Shown: one piece after another, positions 26,232 through 33,835 of the stretch
How the letters are laid out: each line of letters starts with the position of its first letter
How positions within the stretch are numbered: the first letter of the stretch is position 1
Origin: Arachidicoccus sp.
GTDB lineage: Bacteria > Bacteroidota > Bacteroidia > Chitinophagales > Chitinophagaceae
Length of the DNA stretch: 64,000 nucleotides
Direction of reading: 5' to 3'
Assembly: GCA_028283605.1 (NCBI GenBank)
Contig: JAPWKH010000034.1
Coordinates: forward strand, 1 to 64,000
Translations under genes and position numbers: made by a program
Notes under the pieces: model-generated
The model's input: only the letters and a program-made list of their open reading frames with translations
Database searches by the model: none
What the model was told of the DNA's origin: nothing

Positions 26232-27662
26232 ATGAATAAAACGGCGGAATCTGTTTGGAGTAATTGTCTCGATATAATAAAGGATATTGTTGAATGGCAA
26301 CACTTCAAAACTTGGTTTGAACCTATTGTGCCGCTTGAATTGAAGGATAATGTTTTACTTATTCAGGTACCAAGCAATTTTTTTTACGAATATCTTGAAG
26401 AACATTATATCACATTGCTGGCAAAAACGCTCAAACGTCAATTAGGAAGAAATGCAAGGCTTGAATACAGAATAATGATTGATAGCGGAAATAAGACCGA
26501 CAAAGGTTATATGAAAGTGCCTTCCGGCGAAGAGAAAAGCCATTCAAATACATTGGTATTGCCAATGAAAATTACCGGAACCGACGGACTGAATCCATTT
26601 GTAGTACCGGGCATCAAAAGAATGCAAATAGATTCGCAGCTGAATGATAATGATACCTTTGAAAAATTCATTGAAGGTGATTGTAATCGTGTGGCGCGGA
26701 GGGCGGGTAAAACTGTATCCGAGAAGCCGGGCAACAATGCTTTTAATCCATTATTTATATATGGCGGTTCCGGCTTGGGCAAAACGCATTTATTGCATGC
26801 AATAGGCAATGAAGTGAAAAAGCTGCATCCGAACAAAGTAGTCTTATATGTAAGCAGCGAAAAATTCATCAATCAATTTCAGCATCACAGCCGCAACAAT
26901 CAAATAAATGATTTCATCAATTTTTATCAGTTAATAGATGTCTTATTAATTGATGATGTTCAGTTTTTTAATCGTGCGGAAAAAAGCCAGGATGCATTCT
27001 TCGCTATATTCAATCATTTACAGCAAAGCGGCAAACAATTAGCATTAACTTCAGATAAATCACCTAAGGATTTAGATGGGTTGCAAGATAGATTGTTAAG
27101 TCGTTTTCGCTGGGGCTTAAGTGCCGATGTGCAACCGCCCGATTACGAAACTCGTATAGAAATCTTTGAGCAAAAAATGCGCGAAGAAGGATTGGAAATG
27201 CCAAGGGAAGTTGTAAAATATGTAGCATACAATCTTACTACGAATGTAAGAGAATTACGTGGCGCACTCATTTCCTTGCTGGCGCAATCGTCTCTGAACA
27301 AAAGAGATATTGACATAGACCTGGCAAAAAAAGTACTAAGAAACATTATTAAAACAAATAGTAAAGAAGTAACCATTGAAGCCATTCAAAAAATGGTGTG
27401 CGAATATTTCGATGTTCCTTACAACCGCCTTCTGGAAAAAACGCGCAAACGCGAAGTAGTGCAGGCAAGGCAGATAACCATGTACTTATCGAAAGCATTT
27501 ACTAAAAACTCTTTGAAAACAATCGGCGAGCACTTTGGCGGCAGAGACCATACAACAGTAATTCATAGTTGTCAAACGGTAAAAGACCTGATGGACACCG
27601 ACAGTATATTTAAAGAAAATGTGATGGAGTTAACGCAAAAGGTTCAGCTTGCGTCTATGTAA
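26232..27662 (+). CDS. dnaA: Chromosomal replication initiator DnaA
   Basis: A 476-residue initiator ATPase. Domain I begins ESVWSNCLDIIKDIVEWQHF. The AAA+ core has Walker A GGSGLGKTHLLHA and Walker B VLLIDDVQFF, plus the box VII-like stretch DRLLSRFRWGL. Domain IV carries the DnaA-box recognition motif GGRDHTTVIHSCQTV. An ATG 18 codons upstream is less likely; MNKTAESVW matches family N-termini. The length is standard. Confidence 0.97.
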   Translation: MNKTAESVWSNCLDIIKDIVEWQHFKTWFEPIVPLELKDNVLLIQVPSNFFYEYLEEHYITLLAKTLKRQLGRNARLEYRIMIDSGNKTDKGYMKVPSGEEKSHSNTLVLPMKITGTDGLNPFVVPGIKRMQIDSQLNDNDTFEKFIEGDCNRVARRAGKTVSEKPGNNAFNPLFIYGGSGLGKTHLLHAIGNEVKKLHPNKVVLYVSSEKFINQFQHHSRNNQINDFINFYQLIDVLLIDDVQFFNRAEKSQDAFFAIFNHLQQSGKQLALTSDKSPKDLDGLQDRLLSRFRWGLSADVQPPDYETRIEIFEQKMREEGLEMPREVVKYVAYNLTTNVRELRGALISLLAQSSLNKRDIDIDLAKKVLRNIIKTNSKEVTIEAIQKMVCEYFDVPYNRLLEKTRKREVVQARQITMYLSKAFTKNSLKTIGEHFGGRDHTTVIHSCQTVKDLMDTDSIFKENVMELTQKVQLASM

Positions 27663-27751
27663 ATATTTCCTCAACAAAATTTGGAATTTCGTTTCATCGA
27701 CTATACTTTTGCCAACCGTTTGAAGTTAAATATTTTCAGCTGAAAACAATA

Positions 27752-27840
27752 GGTGAGGTGGATGAGTGGCTGAAATCAGTAGTTTGCTAAACTGCCGTAC
27801 GGGTTATTCTGTACCGCGGGTTCGAATCCCGCCCTCACCG
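27752..27840 (+). tRNA. tRNA-Ser(GCT)
   Basis: An 89-nt class II tRNA. The acceptor stem GGTGAGG (27752-27758) pairs with CCTCACC (27833-27839), with G as discriminator. The anticodon loop TTGCTAA gives anticodon GCT at 27786-27788. A long variable arm and the T-loop GGGTTCGAATCCC are present, as expected for serine. CCA is not encoded. Confidence 0.95.
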
Positions 27841-27864
27841 CGAAAGCGAAAAGCTAAAAAAGGC

Positions 27865-27906
27865 AAAAAGCTCTGAAACGTAATGTTTTCGGGCTTTTTT
27901 ATTTTT
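27865..27906 (+). terminator. Intrinsic terminator after tRNA-Ser
   Basis: AAAAAGCTCTGAAAC pairs imperfectly with GTTTTCGGGCTTTTTT (27885-27900), and the T-run continues into ATTTTT. Confidence 0.75.
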
Positions 27907-27944
27907 GGCACAATCAGGAAATATCAAAAAAAATCAAGTTTGTC

Positions 27945-27990
27945 GTGAGTGATTTAGTGAGTGGCAAAAATTGTTAAAAAAATCACTCAC
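27945..27990. repeat. 11-bp perfect inverted repeat downstream of tRNA-Ser
   Basis: GTGAGTGATTT (27945-27955) and AAATCACTCAC (27980-27990) are exact inverse copies separated by 24 bases. A position just behind a tRNA gene is where integrative elements often attach, but no integrase gene is present, so the role is open. Confidence 0.6.
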
Positions 27991-28090
27991 TTTATTGTAA
28001 TTAATTGATAATCAAGTTGTAACGAAAATTAACATCTTGTCTCGTCTAATATGTAATTCTACTTTTGTCTCATTTCAAATTGTAGCATTA

Positions 28091-28171
28091 TGTTGGAAAG
28101 AAGTTTTGGGATGTTTATCTTTTTAAGCCCTCGCCCTCGCAGGGCCCTTGCTCTTATTTATGGCGGATAGC
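28091..28171 (+). CDS. Possible 26-residue small ORF ahead of bioB
   Basis: ATG at 28091 opens a short frame, MLERSFGMFIFLSPRPRRAL and six more residues, stopping at 28171. A -7-like box TACTTTTG lies about 30 bases upstream. The codons for SPRPRRA form a GC-rich patch with the hairpin CCCT-CGC-AGGG in otherwise AT-rich DNA. It may be a leader peptide or chance. The remaining 27991-28313 shows nothing else except the bioB promoter. Confidence 0.3.
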
Positions 28172-28301
28172 GCACTGTGGGGGATTAATTTTTAATTTAT
28201 ATATCAAACAGTTATTAATTTTAATTATAATTACTTCAAAAATTTTCTTCTTTATTTTATATTAATTTGTCCTATTAATTTTCGGCAATTTAGTTTTCTG
28301 C

Positions 28302-28309
28302 TACATTTG
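28302..28309 (+). promoter_or_regulatory. bioB -7 box, four bases before ATG
   Basis: TACATTTG ends at 28309 and the bioB ATG is at 28314. Transcription should begin at or next to the start codon, giving a leaderless mRNA. Confidence 0.6.
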
Positions 28310-28313
28310 TATT

Positions 28314-29414
28314 ATGGATAATACAATAAAAAAAATCTGGACAAAGAAAGAAATAACAGATATATATAATAAGCCTTTTCTGGAATTGATTTATGAAGCC
28401 GCAAATATTCATCATCAATACCACGACCCAAATAAAATACAAATCAGTTCGTTGATTTCTATTAAGACTGGCGGTTGCCCGGAAGATTGTGGTTATTGTC
28501 CGCAAGCCGCGCGTTATCACACCAACATTACTACAAATGATTTAATGTCTGTTTCACAAGTTAAAGCCCAAGCGCTTCGAGCCAAGCAACATGGCATTTC
28601 CCGCCTTTGTTTGGGTGCGGCATGGCGCAATGTAAAGGATGGCGAAGAATTTGATCAGGTGTTAGATATGGTGCGCTCCATTACAAAATTAGATATGGAA
28701 GTGTGCTGCACTTTAGGCATGCTTACAGAAAATCAGGCAAAGCGTTTAGAAGAAGCGGGCTTATATGCTTACAATCACAATATAGACAGCTCGGAAGATT
28801 ATTATAAAGAAATCATTTCCACGCGTGGTTTTGAAGACCGCTTGCAGACGATTAATAATGTAAGAAAAACATCCATAACCATTTGTTCCGGAGGAATCAT
28901 TGGTATGGGCGAAACAATAGAAGACAGGTGCGATATGCTGCGAATATTGGCTAATATGACACCACAGCCGGAAAGCGTACCCATTAATGCATTGGTCGCA
29001 GTGGAGGGAACACCGTTGGAAGAGCAACAACCTGTATCTATCTTTGAAATGGTACGAATGGTAGCAACGGCGCGTATTGTAATTCCGGAAACTCAGGTAA
29101 GGCTTTCTGCCGGAAGAACATCCATGTCGCACGAAGGACAAACTCTTTGTTTTCTGGCTGGAGCGAATTCTATTTTTGCAGGCGATAAATTATTAACCAC
29201 ACCCAATCCCGACATCAACGAAGATAAAAAGTTGTTCGATGCTTTAGGAATTGTGCCACAGACTCCTTTTGAGAAACATCCGAAAAGAGAAGTTGTGGAA
29301 AAAGAAAATACACAGTATCATGCATTGGGCGAAAATCCTCGCTGGACAAGGCCTGCACATACCATCGAACGCAACGAAACAGCTAAAGTAAAATCAAAGA
29401 ATACCGCAGATTAA
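28314..29414 (+). CDS. bioB: Biotin synthase
   Basis: A 366-residue radical-SAM enzyme converting dethiobiotin to biotin. The SAM cluster motif CPEDCGYC is at about residues 55-62, and the NHNIDSSEDYY and GRTSMSHEGQ regions that hold the substrate and second cluster are intact. It has a C-terminal tail beyond the usual core (ending KSKNTAD). Other bio genes are absent from the window. Expression appears to start from a -7 box four bases before the ATG. Confidence 0.96.
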   Translation: MDNTIKKIWTKKEITDIYNKPFLELIYEAANIHHQYHDPNKIQISSLISIKTGGCPEDCGYCPQAARYHTNITTNDLMSVSQVKAQALRAKQHGISRLCLGAAWRNVKDGEEFDQVLDMVRSITKLDMEVCCTLGMLTENQAKRLEEAGLYAYNHNIDSSEDYYKEIISTRGFEDRLQTINNVRKTSITICSGGIIGMGETIEDRCDMLRILANMTPQPESVPINALVAVEGTPLEEQQPVSIFEMVRMVATARIVIPETQVRLSAGRTSMSHEGQTLCFLAGANSIFAGDKLLTTPNPDINEDKKLFDALGIVPQTPFEKHPKREVVEKENTQYHALGENPRWTRPAHTIERNETAKVKSKNTAD

Positions 29415-29480
29415 TAGAAATACTTCTTATTTCATTTTTTTTATTACAGAACATGCTTTTTGCATAATATTTATATATTC

Positions 29481-29488
29481 TATCTTTG
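29481..29488 (+). promoter_or_regulatory. mnmA -7 box
   Basis: TATCTTTG here overlaps a potential TTG start at 29486, which rules that start out and supports GTG at 29504. Confidence 0.6.
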
Positions 29489-29503
29489 CAGAAATTTTAT
29501 ACA

Positions 29504-30610
29504 GTGAGCAAGGGAAAAGTTTTGGTAGCAATGAGCGGCGGTATTGATAGTACGATGGTTGCTCTTATGCTGCATAAGCAAGGATATGAAGTGATCGGTA
29601 TTACGATGAAAACCTGGGATTACGCGAGCAGCGGCGGCAGCCGTAAGGAAACAGGTTGCTGTAACGTGGATAGTTTTAACGATGCGCGGCAAGCAGCTGT
29701 TCAACACGGTTTTCCCCATTTTATATTAGACATAAGAGACGAGTTTGGCGATTTCGTTATTAATAATTTTGTGGACGAATATCTTGCCGGGCGCACACCC
29801 AATCCGTGTGTAATGTGCAATACGCATATCAAATGGCGCGCATTATTGAAACGCGCCGATGCATTGGGTTGCCAATATATTGCAACAGGCCATTATGCCA
29901 ATATTCATCAGCATGAAAACGGCAGGTATTATTTAAGTAAAGGAAGAGATGAAACCAAAGACCAAAGTTATGTACTTTGGGGACTGGAACAGGATCTGCT
30001 GAGCAGAACACTATTGCCACTCGGCAATTACCTGAAATCCGAAATACGCGAGATGGCCGTTGAATATGGCTATCCTGAATTGGCAAAGAAAAGCGAAAGC
30101 TATGAAATATGTTTCGTGCCGGATAATGATTATCGTGGATTTTTGAAACGCAGAGTAGAGGGCCTGGAAGAAAAAGTAGACGGCGGATTTTTTGTTGATA
30201 AAAGCGGAAATATATTGGGAAAGCACAATGGTTATCCTTTTTATACAATCGGTCAGCGCAAAGGTTTGGTAGCGGTTGGGCATCCTGTATATGTAACGGC
30301 GATTGATCCGGATACAAATACGGTAGTTTTGGGCGAAGAAAATGATTTGGCAAAAACAGAAGTATCCATCGGGAAAATTAACTGGCAGAAATATGACGGA
30401 GTACAGGATGGCGCTGAATTATTAACCAAAATAAGATACAAGGATAAAGGTACTTTGGGAGAAATTTTTAATACTGACGATGGCAAAATAAAAGTGCGTT
30501 TGTATTCCAGTGCATCAGGAATTGCGCCGGGACAAAGCGCTGTTTTTTACGAAGGAAATGATGTGATCGGCGGCGGTATCATCCAAAGAGAAATGCCTTC
30601 AATGTTTTAA
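29504..30610 (+). CDS. mnmA: tRNA-specific 2-thiouridylase MnmA
   Basis: A 368-residue enzyme thiolating U34 of tRNA-Lys/Glu/Gln. The PP-loop VAMSGGIDSTM activates the tRNA with ATP; the catalytic cysteines are in NPCVMCNTHIKW and YEICFVPDN. The FYTIGQRKGL and ASGIAPGQSAV motifs mark the central and C-terminal domains. GTG at 29504 is chosen because the only longer start lies inside the -7 box. A strong terminator follows. Confidence 0.95.
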   Translation: MSKGKVLVAMSGGIDSTMVALMLHKQGYEVIGITMKTWDYASSGGSRKETGCCNVDSFNDARQAAVQHGFPHFILDIRDEFGDFVINNFVDEYLAGRTPNPCVMCNTHIKWRALLKRADALGCQYIATGHYANIHQHENGRYYLSKGRDETKDQSYVLWGLEQDLLSRTLLPLGNYLKSEIREMAVEYGYPELAKKSESYEICFVPDNDYRGFLKRRVEGLEEKVDGGFFVDKSGNILGKHNGYPFYTIGQRKGLVAVGHPVYVTAIDPDTNTVVLGEENDLAKTEVSIGKINWQKYDGVQDGAELLTKIRYKDKGTLGEIFNTDDGKIKVRLYSSASGIAPGQSAVFYEGNDVIGGGIIQREMPSMF

Positions 30611-30631
30611 CCGATAATTTTTCCATTATAT

Positions 30632-30659
30632 AAAGCCTGTATTTACTGCAGGCTTTTTT
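30632..30659 (+). terminator. Intrinsic terminator after mnmA
   Basis: AAAGCCTG (30632-30639) pairs with CAGGCTTT (30649-30656) around a 9-base loop, with six T from 30654. Confidence 0.85.
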
Positions 30660-30718
30660 GTTTACCGATGTTTTGCGTATGCTAAATTATTTTCATTGGG
30701 ATATTCTGTCACGTTCCT

Positions 30719-30726
30719 TACCTTTG
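30719..30726 (+). promoter_or_regulatory. yidC -7 box
   Basis: TACCTTTG at 30719-30726, with TTG at 30696-30698 twenty bases upstream, fits the -33/-7 pattern. The start codon is 70 bases downstream. Confidence 0.5.
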
Positions 30727-30796
30727 CCGCTCAAAATTTGGAAGAAGACCGGTTGTTTCATTATCCCGGATTTCATTAAAAATAAAAACAAACGTA

Positions 30797-32644
30797 GTGA
30801 AGGGAGATAAAAATACTATTATAGGTTCGATATTATTGGCAATATTAATTATAGCTTATTTTCTATTAAATAATAAAGACAGAAAGGCTTACGAAGCCCA
30901 GCAGAAAAGAATTCAGGATTCTATTGCCTTGGTGCAGAAAGCACAAATAAAACCAATATCCACAGCAGATTCTTTACATGCAGATTCATTATCAAAATTA
31001 AGTGCGGCGGGAGGTTTTACAGTTGCAGCCATAGGTAACGAACAGACGCAGATTGTTGAAAATGATTTGATGAAAATTTATTTCAGCAATAAAGGAGGAA
31101 GGATAGAAAAAGTGGAACTTAAAAAATATAAATCCTATGATTCGTCTTTAGTGGCTTTGGGTGGTAAGGAATCACAATTGGGATTCGCCGTTAATACCTC
31201 TCCGACAAATTCGGTTTACACGAATGATTTATATTTTTCTGAATTACCTGTTGTAAAAAATGCCGACGGAAGCCAGACAGTTATTTATGAGATTAAAGAA
31301 GCAAACGGACAAAGCGTACAAAATACTTATACCATTCCTAAAAGCGATTATCTTATAGATTGGAATATCAATGTTAATGGCGCTCCGCAGCTGATTACAG
31401 GCAATACATTAAATATTCGCTGGAATACAGTTACTGAGCGTCGCCAATACGCCATTAAATACGAGAAGCAACAATCTTTCCTTTGCTATGATACGCCGGA
31501 AGATGGTTATGATTATAACAATGCCTTAAAAGGAGTAAGCAAGGATTTTAGCAAGGGTGCAAATTGGATAGGGTTTAAGCAACAGTTTTTTAATCAGACA
31601 TTGCTGGCAAAAAATAAATTCAAAAGCGGCAGCGCTGCAATGGCGGCAACATCTTCAGATGCGGACGATACTTCTAAAATTATATTCAATGATTCGGCGA
31701 ATTTGCAATTGCAAATACCTGCAACGGCTTCCGTATCCGTACCGATGCAACTTTACTTTGGGCCGAATGATTATCACGTATTGAAAAAATACGATAATGG
31801 CATGAAGAATATGATAGACCTTGGTTCTGGTATTTTAGCTTTTGTTAAATATATCAACCTGTGGATCATCATGCCGGTATTCACATTTATTGCAAGCTTT
31901 GTAAGCAATTATGGTTGGGTTATTATTTTATTGACGATTTTCATTCGCGTTGTAACTTCTCCGCTTACTTACAAAAGCTATTACAGCAGTGCTAAGATGA
32001 AAGTGCTGAAACCTGAACTGGATCAGTTAAAACAGAAATTTCCCGATCAGCAGACTTTTGCTTTGGAGCAAATGAAGCTCTTCCGCGAAGCGGGCGTAAA
32101 TCCTTTGAGCGGCTGCTTTCCCATTTTATTACAAATCCCTATTTTCTTCGCACTCTATCGTTTCTTTAATTCAAATATAGCATTGCGCGGGCAAGGATTT
32201 TTATGGGCACATGATTTATCTTCTTACGATTCTATTATTCATTTTGGAACGCATATTCCATTACTTGGCGACCATTTAAGTTTGTTTACCATCACTTATT
32301 GTATTACCAGTTTGTTTACGAGCATGTACAACATGAACATGTCCACACAATCAAACGCGCCGGGACAAGAGATGATGAAATACATGCCATACATTATGCC
32401 GTTTGTAATGTTCTTTGCTTTTAACGGATTGCCGGCAGCGCTTACGCTTTATTATACCATCAGCAACCTTGTAACTTTAGGCATTCAGTTGGTCATTCAA
32501 AAATATATTTTGGATCATAATAAGATATTGGCACAGATCAACGAAAAACGAAAGCAGCCCAAACAAAAAAGTAAGTTTCAGGTAAGAATGGAACAAATGC
32601 AGGAGCAGCAAAAGAAAATGCAAGAATTAAGAAAGAAAAATTAA
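30797..32644 (+). CDS. yidC: Membrane protein insertase YidC
   Basis: A 615-residue inner-membrane insertase. One N-terminal membrane segment (GSILLAILIIAYFLL, about 11-25) is followed by a large periplasmic domain to about 345. The conserved 60-kDa core with five membrane segments then follows, including IILLTIFIRVVTSPLTYKSY and NPLSGCFPILLQIPIFFALY. The tail is lysine/glutamine rich (KMQELRKKN) as for ribosome contact. The start is GTG. The length is normal for Bacteroidota. Confidence 0.96.
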   Translation: MKGDKNTIIGSILLAILIIAYFLLNNKDRKAYEAQQKRIQDSIALVQKAQIKPISTADSLHADSLSKLSAAGGFTVAAIGNEQTQIVENDLMKIYFSNKGGRIEKVELKKYKSYDSSLVALGGKESQLGFAVNTSPTNSVYTNDLYFSELPVVKNADGSQTVIYEIKEANGQSVQNTYTIPKSDYLIDWNINVNGAPQLITGNTLNIRWNTVTERRQYAIKYEKQQSFLCYDTPEDGYDYNNALKGVSKDFSKGANWIGFKQQFFNQTLLAKNKFKSGSAAMAATSSDADDTSKIIFNDSANLQLQIPATASVSVPMQLYFGPNDYHVLKKYDNGMKNMIDLGSGILAFVKYINLWIIMPVFTFIASFVSNYGWVIILLTIFIRVVTSPLTYKSYYSSAKMKVLKPELDQLKQKFPDQQTFALEQMKLFREAGVNPLSGCFPILLQIPIFFALYRFFNSNIALRGQGFLWAHDLSSYDSIIHFGTHIPLLGDHLSLFTITYCITSLFTSMYNMNMSTQSNAPGQEMMKYMPYIMPFVMFFAFNGLPAALTLYYTISNLVTLGIQLVIQKYILDHNKILAQINEKRKQPKQKSKFQVRMEQMQEQQKKMQELRKKN

Positions 32645-32712
32645 TTTATAGCAGATTTATACAGTTTATATTACTAAAATAGTCTGTTATGATAAATTGT
32701 TTTGGACTAACC

Positions 32713-32773
32713 CGTCACCCTGAACTTGTTTCAGGGTCTTACCAAGAGATGCCGAACTAAATTCGGTGTGACG
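32713..32773. repeat. 61-bp three-way-junction repeat
   Basis: An outer stem CGTCAC (32713-32718)/GTGACG (32768-32773) encloses two hairpins, CCCTGAA-5-TTCAGGG (32718-32736) and CCGAA-5-TTCGG (32752-32766). It is intergenic after yidC. From memory, similar CGTCACCCTGAA elements are scattered in many Bacteroidota genomes; no other copy is in this window. Confidence 0.7.
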
Positions 32774-32836
32774 CGAAAATAGTATAAAATTTCATCACGG
32801 ATATTGTATTGCGTATTTTGAGTAAACGATCTGTAT

Positions 32837-32844
32837 TATCTTTG
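32837..32844 (+). promoter_or_regulatory. -7 box of the MBL gene, four bases before ATG
   Basis: TATCTTTG ends at 32844; CAGC separates it from the ATG at 32849. A leaderless transcript is expected. Confidence 0.65.
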
Positions 32845-32848
32845 CAGC

Positions 32849-33589
32849 ATGAAAATTATTCCGCTTTCAGAAGGCGCATTTACTATTGATTCCAGTAAAA
32901 AATTTATACCCTTTGATCCTGAGAAAGACGATTTGCAGCAAAGAGCAATCGGCAGTTTACTTGTGGAAATACAACCATTTATAATCATTACTTCCAAAGA
33001 AATTTTATTGCTTGATACAGGTCTTGGATTTAGGAAAGACGGCACTTTACAAATTCATCAATTATTATTACAACATGGAATCGGTTCCGGCGAAGTAACC
33101 AAAGTTCTGATGTCTCATTTGCACAAAGATCACTCGGGCGCTATTAGTTACAAAGATGATTCGGGAATCAGACAATTATCTTTTCCAAATGCTGCATATT
33201 ATGTGCAGGAACAAGAATTGAATTTTGCGTTAGAAAAAAACAGTCCTTCTTACTTGAAAGAAGAAGTGGAAATATTAAAGAATAATCCGCAAACTGTTTT
33301 GCTGAATGGCAGTGGGAAAATAGATAATAATATTTCTTATGAATTAACCGGTGCGCATTCTCCGTACCATCAGGTATTTTGGATAAAAGAAAATGATGAA
33401 ACAATTTTCTTTGGAGGCGATGATGCGCCACAATTAAACCAGATGAAAAAAAGATATATTGCCAAATATGATTTTAACGGAAGAAAATGTATGGAATTAA
33501 GGCAAGAATGGTGGGAGAAGGGTGAACAGGAAAAATGGACATTTCTTTTTTATCATGATGTCAAATATCCTACATTTGCATTCTCCTAA
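32849..33589 (+). CDS. MBL-fold metallo-hydrolase
   Basis: A 246-residue metallo-beta-lactamase-fold protein. The metal motif HLHKDH is in MSHLHKDHSGA (about residues 89-99); GAHSPYHQVFW near 170 supplies the next His and FFGGDDAP the bridging Asp. No signal peptide, so it is cytoplasmic. Such proteins hydrolyse lactones, thioesters or phosphodiesters; the substrate is unknown. It is monocistronic. A hairpin GTGGCGC-12-GCGCCAC follows at 33601-33626, without a T-run. Confidence 0.85.
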   Translation: MKIIPLSEGAFTIDSSKKFIPFDPEKDDLQQRAIGSLLVEIQPFIIITSKEILLLDTGLGFRKDGTLQIHQLLLQHGIGSGEVTKVLMSHLHKDHSGAISYKDDSGIRQLSFPNAAYYVQEQELNFALEKNSPSYLKEEVEILKNNPQTVLLNGSGKIDNNISYELTGAHSPYHQVFWIKENDETIFFGGDDAPQLNQMKKRYIAKYDFNGRKCMELRQEWWEKGEQEKWTFLFYHDVKYPTFAFS

Positions 33590-33780
33590 GATTTTTTTTA
33601 GTGGCGCGATAAGAATAAAGCGCCACCACTATTCAAATTGTGATATGCATTAATTGTAAGAACTACCACAAAACTACATTGCTTTTTTTCTTGACATTTA
33701 CATAATCGGGAAAAAGAATTTACGAAATCGGGAAATTCTAAAATTGAATTATATCCATTTATGATATTCACTTGATAACA

Positions 33781-33813
33781 GAAAAAGCCCGGCAACATTC
33801 GTTCCCGGGCTTT
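33781..33813 (-). terminator. Terminator of the TonB receptor gene
   Basis: AAAGCCCGG (33784-33792) pairs with CCGGGCTTT (33805-33813). On the minus strand the hairpin is followed by a T-run, 20-50 bases after the receptor stop. Confidence 0.8.
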
Positions 33814-33835
33814 ACATTATATCTTTTATTACTTT

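Noticed and set aside
25956-28313. Replication origin next to dnaA
   Set aside because: AT-rich flanks and hairpins exist, but I saw no cluster of canonical DnaA boxes (TTATnCACA) on either side, so oriC is not called.
27841-28313. Integrated element at tRNA-Ser
   Set aside because: No integrase gene and no repeated tRNA 3' end were seen; only an inverted repeat remains.
29486-29503. TTG start for mnmA
   Set aside because: It lies inside the -7 box TATCTTTG, so it cannot be in the mRNA.
33601-33626. Intrinsic terminator after the MBL gene
   Set aside because: The hairpin is good, but the T-run lies before it rather than after it on the + strand, so it is noted only in the MBL entry.
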